NCBI RefSeq assembly: GCF_029714185.1
Contig: NZ_CP121671.1
Span: 124,001-188,000, forward strand
DNA from: Halobacillus naozhouensis
GTDB taxonomy: Bacteria > Bacillota > Bacilli > Bacillales > Halobacillaceae
DNA: 64,000 nucleotides
Direction: 5' to 3'
In this document: in pieces, positions 37,254-46,329 of the stretch
Layout of the letters: each line of letters starts with the position of its first letter
Position numbering within the stretch: the first letter of the stretch is position 1
The notes under the pieces: model-generated
The model's input: the letters and a program-made list of their open reading frames with translations, nothing else
The model's database searches: none
Told to the model about the DNA's origin: nothing
Made by a program: the position numbers and the translations under genes

Positions 37254-37565
37254 ATGCACGTGAAAAAAGGTGACAAAGTTATGGTAATTTCCGGTAAGGA
37301 TAAAGGCAAACAAGGTTCAATCCTTGAAGCATACCCGAAGAAAGACCGTGTTCTTGTTGAAGGTGTAAACGAGGTTAAGAAACACGCTAAACCTTCCCAA
37401 GATAACCCACAGGGTGGGATTCTTACTCAGGAAGCGCCAATTCACGTTTCCAACGTAATGCCGATTGATCCTAAATCCGGCGAACCAACACGTGTTGGTT
37501 ATAAAGTTGAGAACGGAAAAAAAGTTCGTATCGCGAAAAAATCTGGTGAAGCTTTAGATAAATAA
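37254..37565 (+). CDS. rplX: 50S ribosomal protein L24
   Basis: L24 initiates 50S assembly. The 103 residues carry an N-terminal KOW motif (VKKGDKVMVISGKDKGKQGS). ATG 37254 is preceded by AAGGAGGTG. Confidence 0.97.
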   Translation: MHVKKGDKVMVISGKDKGKQGSILEAYPKKDRVLVEGVNEVKKHAKPSQDNPQGGILTQEAPIHVSNVMPIDPKSGEPTRVGYKVENGKKVRIAKKSGEALDK

Positions 37566-37591
37566 TCCAGTGACGAAAGGAGGGCCACTTG

Positions 37592-38131
37592 ATGAACCAA
37601 TTCAAGAAAAAATATCAAGAAGAAATTGTGCCATCTATGATGAGCAAGTTTAATTACGACTCTATTATGCAAGCACCTAAAATCGAAAAAATTGTCATTA
37701 ATATGGGTGTTGGGGATGCAGTACAGAATGCGAAAGCACTTGATTCAGCTGTAGAAGAATTATCATTAATCTCTGGCCAAAAGCCAATGATCACAAAAGC
37801 TAAGAAATCTATTGCAGGTTTCCGTTTGCGTGAAGGTATGCCAATTGGTGCGAAAGTAACTCTTCGCGGAGAGCGTATGTATGAATTCTTCCAAAAGCTA
37901 GTATCTGTTTCTTTACCACGTGTGCGTGACTTCCGCGGAATCTCAAAGAAAGCTTTTGACGGACGTGGAAACTATACACTAGGGGTTAAAGAGCAGCTGA
38001 TTTTCCCAGAAATTAATTATGACAAAGTAGATAAAGTGCGTGGCATGGATATCGTAATCGTCACAACGGCTGACACTGACGAAGAATCACGTGAACTATT
38101 AGCTCAATTCGGTATGCCGTTCAAGAAATAA
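37592..38131 (+). CDS. rplE: 50S ribosomal protein L5
   Basis: L5 is part of the central protuberance and binds 5S rRNA. I use ATG 37592 (MNQFKKKYQEEIVPSMMSKF, 179 residues, the B. subtilis length) with AAAGGAGGG at 7 bases; the TTG just before it is less well placed. Conserved IVINMGVGDAVQNAK is present. Confidence 0.97.
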   Translation: MNQFKKKYQEEIVPSMMSKFNYDSIMQAPKIEKIVINMGVGDAVQNAKALDSAVEELSLISGQKPMITKAKKSIAGFRLREGMPIGAKVTLRGERMYEFFQKLVSVSLPRVRDFRGISKKAFDGRGNYTLGVKEQLIFPEINYDKVDKVRGMDIVIVTTADTDEESRELLAQFGMPFKK

Positions 38132-38157
38132 TGAGCTAACTTTAAGGAGGGAAAATT

Positions 38158-38343
38158 GTGGCTAAAAAATCAATGGTCGCGAAGCAGCAGCGCAAACAAA
38201 AGTACCAAGTACGTGAATATACCCGCTGCGAACGTTGCGGACGTCCTCATTCCGTACTTCGTAAATTTAAGCTTTGCCGTATTTGTTTCCGTGAACTTGC
38301 ATACAAAGGACAAATCCCTGGTGTCAAAAAAGCCAGCTGGTAA
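38158..38343 (+). CDS. rpsN: 30S ribosomal protein S14, zinc-binding type
   Basis: The 61-residue short form of S14 with two CxxC pairs (CERC and CRIC) binding zinc. GTG 38158 follows AAGGAGGG. Together with zinc-type L33 and L36 in the window it points to a set of zinc-containing ribosomal proteins whose zinc-free paralogues, if any, lie elsewhere. Confidence 0.97.
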   Translation: MAKKSMVAKQQRKQKYQVREYTRCERCGRPHSVLRKFKLCRICFRELAYKGQIPGVKKASW

Positions 38344-38373
38344 ACCCGATATAGGGAAGGAGGTATATGAGTT

Positions 38374-38772
38374 ATGACTATGACAGATCCAATTGCAGAT
38401 ATGCTTACGCGTATTCGCAACGCGAATATGGTTCGTCACGAGAAGCTTGAACTACCAGCTTCTAAAGTGAAAAAAGAAATTGCTGATATCCTAAAACGTG
38501 AAGGTTTTGTACGTGATTATGAATTTGTAGAGGATAGCAAACAAGGTGTCCTGCGCATATTCCTTAAGTACGGCCAAAATGAAGAGCGTGTTATCACTGG
38601 TGTGAAGCGTATCAGTAAACCAGGACTACGTGTTTATGCTAAAGCCGAAGAACTACCAAAAGTTCTAAACGGACTTGGCGTTGCCGTTGTTTCTACTTCA
38701 AAAGGTGTATTAACTGACAAAGAAGCTCGTGAACAAGCCATTGGCGGCGAAGTTCTAGCATATGTTTGGTAA
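38374..38772 (+). CDS. rpsH: 30S ribosomal protein S8
   Basis: S8 binds the central domain of 16S rRNA; in E. coli it represses the spc operon. It is 132 residues, MTMTDPIADMLTRIRNANMV, with the C-terminal conserved STSKGVLTDKEAREQAIGGE. AAGGAGG precedes the start. Confidence 0.98.
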   Translation: MTMTDPIADMLTRIRNANMVRHEKLELPASKVKKEIADILKREGFVRDYEFVEDSKQGVLRIFLKYGQNEERVITGVKRISKPGLRVYAKAEELPKVLNGLGVAVVSTSKGVLTDKEAREQAIGGEVLAYVW

Positions 38773-38803
38773 TCGAATTAGATAAGACAGGAGGTGCAAA
38801 TGA

Positions 38804-39340
38804 ATGTCTCGCGTAGGATTAAAATCATTAGAAATCCCTGAAGGTGTAGAAATCATTCAGGATAATAATACAATCACAGTTAAAGGGCCAAAAGGTGAAT
38901 TAACTCGTACTTTCCACGAAGATATTACGGTGAAGATTGAAGATAACGTTCTTACAGTAGCTCGCCCAAGCGATCATAAAGAACATCGTGCTCTTCACGG
39001 TACAACCCGCAGTCTGATCGGAAACATGGTTGAGGGAGTATCTAAAGGATACGAGAAAAGCCTTGAAATTATCGGTGTAGGTTACCGTGCTCAGAAACAG
39101 GGAGATACAGTTGTTATTAACGCTGGTTATTCTCACCCTGTAGAAGTTGAGAAGCGTGAAGGAATCGAAATCGATGTGCCATCCAACACGAAGCTGACTA
39201 TTAAAGGAATTGACAAAGAACTTGTCGGCGCTGTTGCTGCAAAGATTCGTGCTATTCGTCCTCCAGAGCCTTATAAAGGTAAAGGAATTCGTTATGAAAA
39301 CGAACGTGTTCGCAGAAAAGAAGGTAAAACAGCTAAATAA
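38804..39340 (+). CDS. rplF: 50S ribosomal protein L6
   Basis: L6 sits near the factor-binding site. It is 178 residues with two related domains (MSRVGLKSLEIPEGVEI at the start, PPEPYKGKGIRYENE near the end). AGGAGGTG lies upstream. Confidence 0.97.
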   Translation: MSRVGLKSLEIPEGVEIIQDNNTITVKGPKGELTRTFHEDITVKIEDNVLTVARPSDHKEHRALHGTTRSLIGNMVEGVSKGYEKSLEIIGVGYRAQKQGDTVVINAGYSHPVEVEKREGIEIDVPSNTKLTIKGIDKELVGAVAAKIRAIRPPEPYKGKGIRYENERVRRKEGKTAK

Positions 39341-39375
39341 GGTGCAAAGGTAAGGAATAGAAAGGAGTGACCCAG

Positions 39376-39738
39376 ATGATCACGAAGGCTGATAAAAATG
39401 CCGTACGTAAGAAGCGTCATGCCCGTGTTCGTACTACTGTTGCTGGTACTGCAGAGCGTCCACGCTTGAACGTTTACCGCTCTAACAAACACATCTATGC
39501 ACAGCTAATCGATGATACGAACCAAGTTACACTAGCAAGTGCTTCTACTGTTGAAAAAGACTTCGGTCTTGATAACACTGGAAATACTGAAGCAGCTGAA
39601 AAAGTCGGTGAATTAGTAGCTAAACGTGCCAAAGACAACGGGTATAAAGTCGTTGTGTTCGACCGTGGCGGTTACTTGTATCATGGACGTGTAAAAGCTC
39701 TAGCAGACGCGGCTCGCGAAGCCGGCCTGGAATTTTAA
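39376..39738 (+). CDS. rplR: 50S ribosomal protein L18
   Basis: L18 binds 5S rRNA with L5. The protein of 120 residues starts at ATG 39376 (MITKADKNAVRKKRHARVRT), matching the B. subtilis length; the in-frame GTG 39367 overlaps the AAAGGAGTG ribosome binding site. C-terminal DRGGYLYHGRVKALADAARE is conserved. Confidence 0.97.
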   Translation: MITKADKNAVRKKRHARVRTTVAGTAERPRLNVYRSNKHIYAQLIDDTNQVTLASASTVEKDFGLDNTGNTEAAEKVGELVAKRAKDNGYKVVVFDRGGYLYHGRVKALADAAREAGLEF

Positions 39739-39758
39739 TCGTTAAAGGAGGGACATAA

Positions 39759-40256
39759 ATGCTAACAAACATTGACCCTAGTAAACTAGATCTAGAAGAA
39801 CGCGTAGTAACGATAAACCGTGTTGCAAAAGTAGTTAAAGGTGGCCGTCGCTTCCGTTTTGCTGCATTGGTTGTTGTAGGAGATAAAAATGGTCATGTAG
39901 GATTTGGTACTGGTAAAGCGCAAGAGGTACCAGATGCGATTAAGAAAGCTATTGATGATGCGAAAAAGAATCTTATTTCAGTACCAATAAAAGATACGAC
40001 GATCCCACACGAAATCACAGGACAATTTGGTGCAGGCAGCATTCTTATGAAGCCGGCAGCAGAAGGTACCGGAGTTATCGCAGGTGGTCCTGTACGTGCG
40101 GTTCTTGAGCTTGCAGGTGTTCAAGACATCCTTTCTAAGTCACTTGGCTCTAACACACCTATTAACATGGTGCGTGCTACTCTAAGTGGACTTGGCGAGC
40201 TTAAGCGCGCAGAAGACGTTGCTCGACTTCGTGGGAAGTCCGTAGAAGAACTGTAG
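39759..40256 (+). CDS. rpsE: 30S ribosomal protein S5
   Basis: S5 contributes to decoding fidelity and the mRNA entry site. It is 165 residues with the double-stranded RNA-binding-like N-terminal domain (RVAKVVKGGRRFRFAALVVV) and the C-terminal S5 fold. The loop where spectinomycin-resistance changes occur (KVVKGGRRF) reads as wild type. AAAGGAGGG precedes ATG. Confidence 0.97.
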   Translation: MLTNIDPSKLDLEERVVTINRVAKVVKGGRRFRFAALVVVGDKNGHVGFGTGKAQEVPDAIKKAIDDAKKNLISVPIKDTTIPHEITGQFGAGSILMKPAAEGTGVIAGGPVRAVLELAGVQDILSKSLGSNTPINMVRATLSGLGELKRAEDVARLRGKSVEEL

Positions 40257-40274
40257 GATAAGGAGGGAAATAAA

Positions 40275-40457
40275 ATGGCTAAAAAGTTAGAAATTACCCT
40301 CACGCGCAGTGTTATTGGCAGACCTGAAGATCAACGCGCAACTGTTAAAGCGCTAGGTCTAAACAAAATCCGTCAATCTGTCGTAATTGAAGATAACCCA
40401 GCGATCCGAGGTATGGCTAATAAGGTATCTCACCTTGTATCGATTAAAGAAGTATAA
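40275..40457 (+). CDS. rpmD: 50S ribosomal protein L30
   Basis: A 60-residue L30 (MAKKLEITLTRSVIGRPEDQ) with the conserved QSVVIEDNPAIRGMANKVSH end. AAGGAGGG site. Placed between rpsE and rplO as usual. Confidence 0.97.
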   Translation: MAKKLEITLTRSVIGRPEDQRATVKALGLNKIRQSVVIEDNPAIRGMANKVSHLVSIKEV

Positions 40458-40488
40458 GCTAAGAATTAATAAATAAGGAGGTGCTCGC

Positions 40489-40929
40489 ATGAAACTGCAT
40501 GAATTGAAACCAGCAGCTGGATCTCGTAAAGAACGAAACCGTGTTGGACGTGGAATGGCTTCCGGTAACGGAAAAACATCCGGTCGTGGCCATAAAGGCC
40601 AAGGACAACGCTCTGGCAGCAAAACACGCCCAGGTTTTGAAGGTGGTCAAATGCCGTTGTTCCAACGTCTACCTAAGCGCGGATTTACGAACATTCACCG
40701 TAAGGATTTTGCGATTATTAATCTTGATGCTCTTAACCGTTTTGAAGAAGGCACCGAGGTTACTCCTGAACTTCTACTTGAAACTGGTGTAGTCAGCAAG
40801 CAAAAAGCTGGCATCAAAGTTCTAGGTAAAGGTTCTATCGAGAAAAAACTTACAGTGAAAGCTCATAAGTTCTCTGCTTCAGCGAAAGAGGCTATCGAAG
40901 CAGCGGGCGGTCAAACTGAGGTGATTTAA
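40489..40929 (+). CDS. rplO: 50S ribosomal protein L15
   Basis: L15 is a late-assembly protein. It is 146 residues with the basic, glycine-rich N-terminal extension (GRGMASGNGKTSGRGHKGQG) that runs into the rRNA core. The last base of its stop is the first of the secY ATG. Confidence 0.97.
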   Translation: MKLHELKPAAGSRKERNRVGRGMASGNGKTSGRGHKGQGQRSGSKTRPGFEGGQMPLFQRLPKRGFTNIHRKDFAIINLDALNRFEEGTEVTPELLLETGVVSKQKAGIKVLGKGSIEKKLTVKAHKFSASAKEAIEAAGGQTEVI

Positions 40930-42221
40930 TGTTCCGGACAATCTCCAATTTTATGCGCGTGGGTGATATTCGGCGGAAAATTATCTTCACTTTATTGATG
41001 CTCATTGTTTTTCGCCTGGGTACATTCATACCTGTACCATTTACAAATCAGGATGCCATTAACTTCATGGATGAACAGAATGCATTCGGATTCTTGAATA
41101 CATTTGGAGGCGGTGCGCTACAGAATTTCTCTATATTTGCTATGGGGATTATGCCGTACATCACAGCCTCCATCATTATGCAGCTATTGCAAATGGATGT
41201 AGTCCCTAAGTTTGCGGAATGGAAAAGTCAAGGTGATGTAGGCCGTCGAAAATTAGCTCAGTTTACCCGCTATGGAACAATCGCTCTAGCTTTTGTTCAA
41301 GCAATTGGAATGTCGATCGGTTTTAACACACTTGCTGGTGGTCAATTGATTAATAATCCTAGTGTTTTAACATACGCTGTCATTGCTCTTGTACTAACAG
41401 GGGGAACAGCGTTCCTAATGTGGCTAGGGGAACAGATTACTTCTCATGGTGTTGGAAACGGGATATCCATTCTAATTTTTGCCGGGATTGTTGCAGCGAT
41501 TCCAACAGGTGTGAATCAACTTTACGACCAGTATATCTCTGGTGCTGGGGATCAGTTGTTCATGAACCTTGTAATTATTGCGATCATCGCTTTGGTTATC
41601 GTTGCCGTAGTTGTTGGAGTTATCTTTATCCAGCAAGCGCTTCGTAAGATTCCAATCCAATATGCAAAAAAATTGGTAAACCGTTCGCCGGTTGGTGGAC
41701 ATTCCACCCACTTACCGATTAAAGTGAATGCTGCAGGGGTTATTCCTGTAATCTTCGCTATTTCATTTATTATCGCTCCAAGAACCGTTGCCGGTTTCTT
41801 TGAAGGGAATGAAGTGGCTTCTGTCATTCAATATATATTTGATTATCAGAACTGGCCTGGAATGATTATCTATGTTGCGTTAATTATTGCCTTCACTTAT
41901 TTCTATACATTCGTTCAGGTAAACCCAGAGCAAATGGCAGAGAATTTGAAGAAGCAAGGTGGGTATATCCCTGGTATTCGTCCTGGCGCAAATACTGAGA
42001 CCTATCTGACAAGGGTTATGTACCGGTTAACCTTCGTAGGTTCTATTTTCCTAGCAGCTGTTTCGATTCTTCCGATTATACTAGGTGCTGCTGCAGAACT
42101 GCCACCGACTATACAAATTGGAGGAACTGGCCTGCTCATCGTCGTAGGGGTTGCCCTTGAAATGATGAAGCAGCTTGAAAGTCAGCTTGTGAAACGCCAT
42201 TATCAAGGCTTTATTAAGTAG
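40929..42221 (+). CDS. secY: Preprotein translocase subunit SecY
   Basis: SecY forms the protein-conducting channel. It is 430 residues with ten membrane helices; landmarks are GGGALQNFSIFAMGIMPYIT near the plug and the cytosolic loop with the motif ...RRKLAQFTRYGT. The start overlaps the rplO stop by one base (TAATG), indicating coupling. SecE is encoded at 14.8 kb. Confidence 0.98.
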   Translation: MFRTISNFMRVGDIRRKIIFTLLMLIVFRLGTFIPVPFTNQDAINFMDEQNAFGFLNTFGGGALQNFSIFAMGIMPYITASIIMQLLQMDVVPKFAEWKSQGDVGRRKLAQFTRYGTIALAFVQAIGMSIGFNTLAGGQLINNPSVLTYAVIALVLTGGTAFLMWLGEQITSHGVGNGISILIFAGIVAAIPTGVNQLYDQYISGAGDQLFMNLVIIAIIALVIVAVVVGVIFIQQALRKIPIQYAKKLVNRSPVGGHSTHLPIKVNAAGVIPVIFAISFIIAPRTVAGFFEGNEVASVIQYIFDYQNWPGMIIYVALIIAFTYFYTFVQVNPEQMAENLKKQGGYIPGIRPGANTETYLTRVMYRLTFVGSIFLAAVSILPIILGAAAELPPTIQIGGTGLLIVVGVALEMMKQLESQLVKRHYQGFIK

Positions 42222-42257
42222 TTAAGCAAGATAATGAAATGAGACGGAGGGAATACG

Positions 42258-42911
42258 TTGAATTTAATTCTGATGGGTCTTCCTGGTGCCGGTAAAGGTA
42301 CGCAGGCGGAGAAGATAGTCGAAAAATATAACATCCCTCATATCTCAACTGGAGATATGTTCCGTTTAGCTATCAAAGAAGGAACAAAACTTGGCCAAGA
42401 GGCCAAATCGTATATGGACAATGGCGAGTTAGTCCCAGATGAAGTAACCATCGGGATCGTTCGTGAGCGTCTAAGTAAGTCAGATTGTCAAAATGGGTTC
42501 TTGCTGGATGGTTTTCCTAGAACCATTGCTCAAGCAGAAGCATTGGAGAATTTGCTCAAAGATATGAAAGAATCTATTGATTACGTTCTTCATATTGAAG
42601 TTCCCAAAGACCAACTCATTGAACGCCTTACTGGACGAAGAGTTTGTCCGACATGTGGAGCAACTTACCACGTTGTATTTAACCCGCCTGAAGTGGAAGG
42701 AAAGTGCGACCACGATGATACCGAGTTAATTCAACGTGAAGACGACCAGCCTGAAACCGTGAAAAAACGTTTAGAAGTAAATGTGGAGCAATCACAACCT
42801 CTTTTAGACTTCTACCAGGATAAAGGATATTTAGTGAGCTTCAATGGTGATAGAGATATTGACCTTGTTTTCCAAGACATTGACAAAAAGCTCGGAGGCC
42901 TTGTGAAATGA
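42258..42911 (+). CDS. adk: Adenylate kinase
   Basis: Adk interconverts ATP, ADP and AMP. The 217 residues show the P-loop GLPGAGKGTQ (7-16), the AMP-binding segment and a LID with a zinc site (CPTCG near 130 and then C..D at CDHD), the Gram-positive type. The start is TTG 42258 after CGGAGGG. It overlaps map by 4 bases (ATGA). Confidence 0.98.
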   Translation: MNLILMGLPGAGKGTQAEKIVEKYNIPHISTGDMFRLAIKEGTKLGQEAKSYMDNGELVPDEVTIGIVRERLSKSDCQNGFLLDGFPRTIAQAEALENLLKDMKESIDYVLHIEVPKDQLIERLTGRRVCPTCGATYHVVFNPPEVEGKCDHDDTELIQREDDQPETVKKRLEVNVEQSQPLLDFYQDKGYLVSFNGDRDIDLVFQDIDKKLGGLVK

Positions 42912-43654
42912 TTATTTGCAAAACACCACGGGAAATTGAAATTATGCGTGAAGCAGGCAGAATTGTTGCCTTAACGCACCAAGAAATGAAGAAAAGTATC
43001 CGACCCGGTGTAACAACTGGAGAATTGGATCAAATTGCAGATCAATTTATACGCAGTATGGATGCAATCCCTTCTTTTAAAGGTTATAATGGATTCCGTG
43101 GTAGTATTTGTGCATCGGTCAATGAAGAGCTCGTCCATGGAATACCGGGAGACCGGGTTTTAAACGAGGGTGATATCATTAGTATCGATATTGGTGCAAA
43201 CTATAAAGGCTACCATGGTGACTCGGCTTGGACTTACCCTGTCGGCACCGTGGACGAAAACACAGAGGATTTGCTGAGAGTAACGGAGACATCATTGTTA
43301 AAGGGACTTGATGAAGCGAAGCCTGGTGAACGCCTTTCTAATATATCCCATGCCATTCAAAGCTATGTCGAAGCTGAAGGTTTTTCGATTGTACGCGAAT
43401 ATGTGGGCCATGGTGTTGGGCAAGATCTTCATGAGGACCCTCAAATTCCTCATTACGGTCCGCCCAATAAAGGTCCCCGCTTGAAACCAGGAATGGTTCT
43501 GGCTGTAGAGCCAATGGTTAATGCCGGGTCCCGGTATGTGAAGACCCTGTCGGACCGTTGGACGGTAGTGACACAAGATGGTAAAATGTGTGCGCATTTC
43601 GAACACACCATTGCGATTACGGAAGAAGGTTACGAAGTATTAACTAAATCCTAA
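42908..43654 (+). CDS. map: Methionine aminopeptidase, type I
   Basis: Map removes the initiator methionine from nascent proteins. The 248 residues hold the five metal ligands expected: D in SIDIGANYKG, D in HGDSAW, H in GHGVGQDLHED, E in AVEPMV and E in HFEHTIAITEEG. The start overlaps the adk stop, so the two are coupled. Confidence 0.97.
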   Translation: MIICKTPREIEIMREAGRIVALTHQEMKKSIRPGVTTGELDQIADQFIRSMDAIPSFKGYNGFRGSICASVNEELVHGIPGDRVLNEGDIISIDIGANYKGYHGDSAWTYPVGTVDENTEDLLRVTETSLLKGLDEAKPGERLSNISHAIQSYVEAEGFSIVREYVGHGVGQDLHEDPQIPHYGPPNKGPRLKPGMVLAVEPMVNAGSRYVKTLSDRWTVVTQDGKMCAHFEHTIAITEEGYEVLTKS

Positions 43655-43670
43655 GTGAAGGTGATTGTGT

Positions 43671-44006
43671 TTGAATGAATCTGAGTCGAGTCCACGAATA
43701 GGTCAAGTTGTTCGCATTGTGCAAGGACGAGAGGCAGGACAGTATGCGGTGATAATAAATATACTGGATGGCCGCTTTTTGCTGCTTGCCGATGGAGAGA
43801 AACGTAAGTACGATCGACCAAAGAAAAAGAATCTGCAACACGTGGAGCTTATGGATTTTATCTCTCCAGAAGTCCAAAACAGCCTTCTGGAAACTGGTCG
43901 CGTCACAAATGGCAAGCTTCGATTTGCCGTATCTAAATATGTCAATGAAGAAGTGACTGATTTGAAGAAGGGAGATCAACTCGATGGCGAAAGACGATGT
44001 AATTGA
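43671..44006 (+). CDS. KOW-domain RNA-binding protein of the spc cluster (YbzG-like)
   Basis: A 111-residue protein with an N-terminal KOW-like stretch (RIGQVVRIVQGREAGQYAVI) and conserved KYDRPKKKNLQHVELMDFIS. It resembles the small L14e-like/KOW protein found between map and infA in bacilli, whose function is not established. I chose TTG 43671 because AAGGTG is 7 bases upstream; TTG 43665 is too close. Its end overlaps infA by 23 bases in another frame. Confidence 0.8.
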   Translation: MNESESSPRIGQVVRIVQGREAGQYAVIINILDGRFLLLADGEKRKYDRPKKKNLQHVELMDFISPEVQNSLLETGRVTNGKLRFAVSKYVNEEVTDLKKGDQLDGERRCN

Positions 44007-44202
44007 AGTGGAAGGAACTGTCGTTGAAACTTTACCGAATGCACAATTTAAGGTAGAGCTGGAAAACGAACATACCGTTTTAGCTCATGTTTCTGGTAAA
44101 ATTCGTATGCACTTCATTCGAATCCTGCCAGGAGACAAAGTAACGGTGGAACTTTCCCCATATGATTTGACAAAAGGACGTATTACGTACCGTTATAAAT
44201 AA
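43984..44202 (+). CDS. infA: Translation initiation factor IF-1
   Basis: IF-1 binds the A site of the 30S during initiation. It is 72 residues, MAKDDVIEVEGTVVETLPNA, an OB fold with conserved HVSGKIRMHFIRILPGD. The ATG lies within the end of the KOW gene, after AAGGGAG. Confidence 0.98.
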   Translation: MAKDDVIEVEGTVVETLPNAQFKVELENEHTVLAHVSGKIRMHFIRILPGDKVTVELSPYDLTKGRITYRYK

Positions 44203-44223
44203 TAGTATGAAGCTCCGTTATAA

Positions 44224-44352
<129 letters not shown>

Positions 44353-44377
44353 TTAAAGAAGGAGGTGCACGTATCCA

Positions 44378-44743
44378 ATGGCACGTATAGCAGGTGTAGA
44401 TATTCCTCGCGATAAGCGGGTAGTCATATCTTTAACTTACATTTATGGTGTTGGTAAACCATTAGCTACTGAAATTTTAGCTGAAGCAGGCGTTTCTGAA
44501 GATACTCGTGTCCGTGATCTTACAGAAGATGAACTAGGTAAGATTCGTTCAGCAGTTGATAATCACAATGTTGAGGGTGATCTTCGTCGTGAAAACTCTC
44601 TTAACATCAAACGTCTAATTGAAATTGGTTCCTACCGCGGAATTCGCCACCGTCGCGGACTTCCAGCTCGCGGACAAAAAACAAAGAACAATTCTCGTAC
44701 ACGTAAAGGACCACGTCGTACCGTGGCGAATAAGCGTAAATAA
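44378..44743 (+). CDS. rpsM: 30S ribosomal protein S13
   Basis: S13 contacts P-site tRNA and bridges to the 50S. It is 121 residues, MARIAGVDIPRDKRVVISLT, with basic tail RTRKGPRRTVANKRK. AAGGAGGTG upstream. Confidence 0.98.
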   Translation: MARIAGVDIPRDKRVVISLTYIYGVGKPLATEILAEAGVSEDTRVRDLTEDELGKIRSAVDNHNVEGDLRRENSLNIKRLIEIGSYRGIRHRRGLPARGQKTKNNSRTRKGPRRTVANKRK

Positions 44744-44768
44744 TTAACAAAGAAGGAGGTTAAACCAC

Positions 44769-45164
44769 ATGGCACGTAAAGGAAATACTCGTAGTCGTAA
44801 GCGTCGCGTGAAAAAGAATATTGAGAGTGGTGTGGCGCACATTCGCTCTACTTTTAACAATACGATCGTATCGATCACCGACGTGCAAGGTAACGTAATC
44901 GCTTGGAGCAGTGCTGGTGTACTAGGCTTCAAAGGTTCTCGTAAATCTACTCCATTTGCCGCTCAAATGGCTTCAGAAGCTGCAGCGAAAGATGCAATGG
45001 ATAATGGTATGAAGACGATTGAAGTGACTGTTAAAGGGCCAGGAGCTGGTCGTGAAGCAGCGATTCGTTCACTACAAGCCGTTGGACTAGAGATCACAGC
45101 GATTCGTGACGTGACTCCAGTACCGCATAACGGTTGCCGCCCGCCAAAACGTCGTCGCGTATAA
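44769..45164 (+). CDS. rpsK: 30S ribosomal protein S11
   Basis: S11 lies on the platform at the E site. It is 131 residues with conserved GVAHIRSTFNNTIVSITDVQ and the C-terminal PVPHNGCRPPKRRRV. AAGGAGG precedes ATG. A 175-base gap with a promoter and a hairpin separates it from rpoA. Confidence 0.98.
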   Translation: MARKGNTRSRKRRVKKNIESGVAHIRSTFNNTIVSITDVQGNVIAWSSAGVLGFKGSRKSTPFAAQMASEAAAKDAMDNGMKTIEVTVKGPGAGREAAIRSLQAVGLEITAIRDVTPVPHNGCRPPKRRRV

Positions 45165-45180
45165 TAATTCTGAATAGAAT

Positions 45181-45209
45181 TTGTCACCCTGTCTATAATG
45201 GGTTATGAT
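45181..45209 (+). promoter_or_regulatory. Candidate internal promoter before rpoA
   Basis: TTGTCA (45181-45186) and TATGAT (45204-45209) with a 17-base spacer, in the rpsK-rpoA gap. Confidence 0.5.
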
Positions 45210-45282
45210 AGCTTTTAATCAGCACCGCATTAGACAGTAAATAAGTAGTTGTCTTGTATGGGACTGCCTACCTGAGGAATTT

Positions 45283-45305
45283 CGGTTAGACCAATTGTCT
45301 AACCG
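45283..45305 (+). promoter_or_regulatory. Perfect hairpin before the rpoA ribosome binding site
   Basis: CGGTTAGAC (45283-45291) and GTCTAACCG (45297-45305) make a 9-base-pair stem with a 5-base loop, 15 bases before GAAGGAGGG. There is no T run, so it is more likely a processing, stability or translation element than a terminator. Confidence 0.6.
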
Positions 45306-45339
45306 GGGTTTCGACGTTTTGAAGGAGGGTTTTGTTTAA

Positions 45340-46284
45340 ATGATCGAAATTGAAAAGCCAAAAATTGAACCGGTTGAGATCAGCGAAGACTCCACATTTG
45401 GTAAATTCGTCGTCGAACCGCTCGAACGTGGATATGGTACAACACTAGGTAACTCCTTGCGTCGTATCTTGCTATCCTCACTTCCTGGCGCTGCTGTAAC
45501 ATCAGTTCAAATTGATGGGGTACTCCATGAATTCTCAACAATCGAAGGTGTCGTTGAAGATGTTACAACTGTTATTTTGAATCTAAAGAAACTAGCTTTA
45601 AAGATTTATTCTGATGAAGAGAAGACTTTAGAGATTGATGTTCAAAACGAAGGGAAGGTTACCGCTGCGGACATCACGCATGACAGCGATGTAGAAGTGT
45701 TAAATCCAGACCTTCAAATCGCGACGTTAGACAGCCAGACGTCTTTGCGTGTTCGTATTACTGCTGAGCGCGGAAGAGGATACCGCCCAGCTGAGGGGAA
45801 CAATCACGAAGATTTACCAATTGGCGTGATTCCAGTTGACTCAATCTTTACGCCCGTTTCTCGTGTAACATACCAAGTGGAAAACACTCGTATTGGTCAG
45901 ACTTCAAACTTTGATAAACTAACGTTAGACGTATGGACTGACGGAAGCATTCGCCCAGAAGAGGCAATCTCTCTCGGAGCCAAGATCTATATGGAACACC
46001 TAAATATCTTTGTAGGCCTTACTGATGAAGCTCAAAAAGCTGAAATTATGGTTGAAAAAGAAGAGGACCAAAAAGAAAAGGTTCTAGAGATGACGATTGA
46101 AGAACTCGACCTCTCCGTACGTTCATACAATTGTCTGAAGCGTGCAGGTATTAACACTGTTCAGGAGCTTGCGAACAAGTCTGAGGATGACATGATGAAA
46201 GTCCGTAACCTTGGCCGTAAATCTCTTGAAGAAGTGAAGCATAAGCTGAATGAGCTCGGACTTGGTTTGAGAAAAGAAGATTAA
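45340..46284 (+). CDS. rpoA: DNA-directed RNA polymerase alpha subunit
   Basis: RpoA nucleates polymerase assembly and contacts promoter DNA and activators. The 314 residues contain the N-terminal dimerisation domain (TTLGNSLRRILLSSLPGAAV), a linker and the C-terminal domain with two helix-hairpin-helix motifs (SVRSYNCLKRAGINTVQEL, VRNLGRKSLEEVKHKL). AAGGAGGG precedes ATG. Confidence 0.98.
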   Translation: MIEIEKPKIEPVEISEDSTFGKFVVEPLERGYGTTLGNSLRRILLSSLPGAAVTSVQIDGVLHEFSTIEGVVEDVTTVILNLKKLALKIYSDEEKTLEIDVQNEGKVTAADITHDSDVEVLNPDLQIATLDSQTSLRVRITAERGRGYRPAEGNNHEDLPIGVIPVDSIFTPVSRVTYQVENTRIGQTSNFDKLTLDVWTDGSIRPEEAISLGAKIYMEHLNIFVGLTDEAQKAEIMVEKEEDQKEKVLEMTIEELDLSVRSYNCLKRAGINTVQELANKSEDDMMKVRNLGRKSLEEVKHKLNELGLGLRKED

Positions 46285-46329
46285 TTGATCGATCACATCT
46301 AAGAGATTCTGATAAGGGAGGGATAATCC

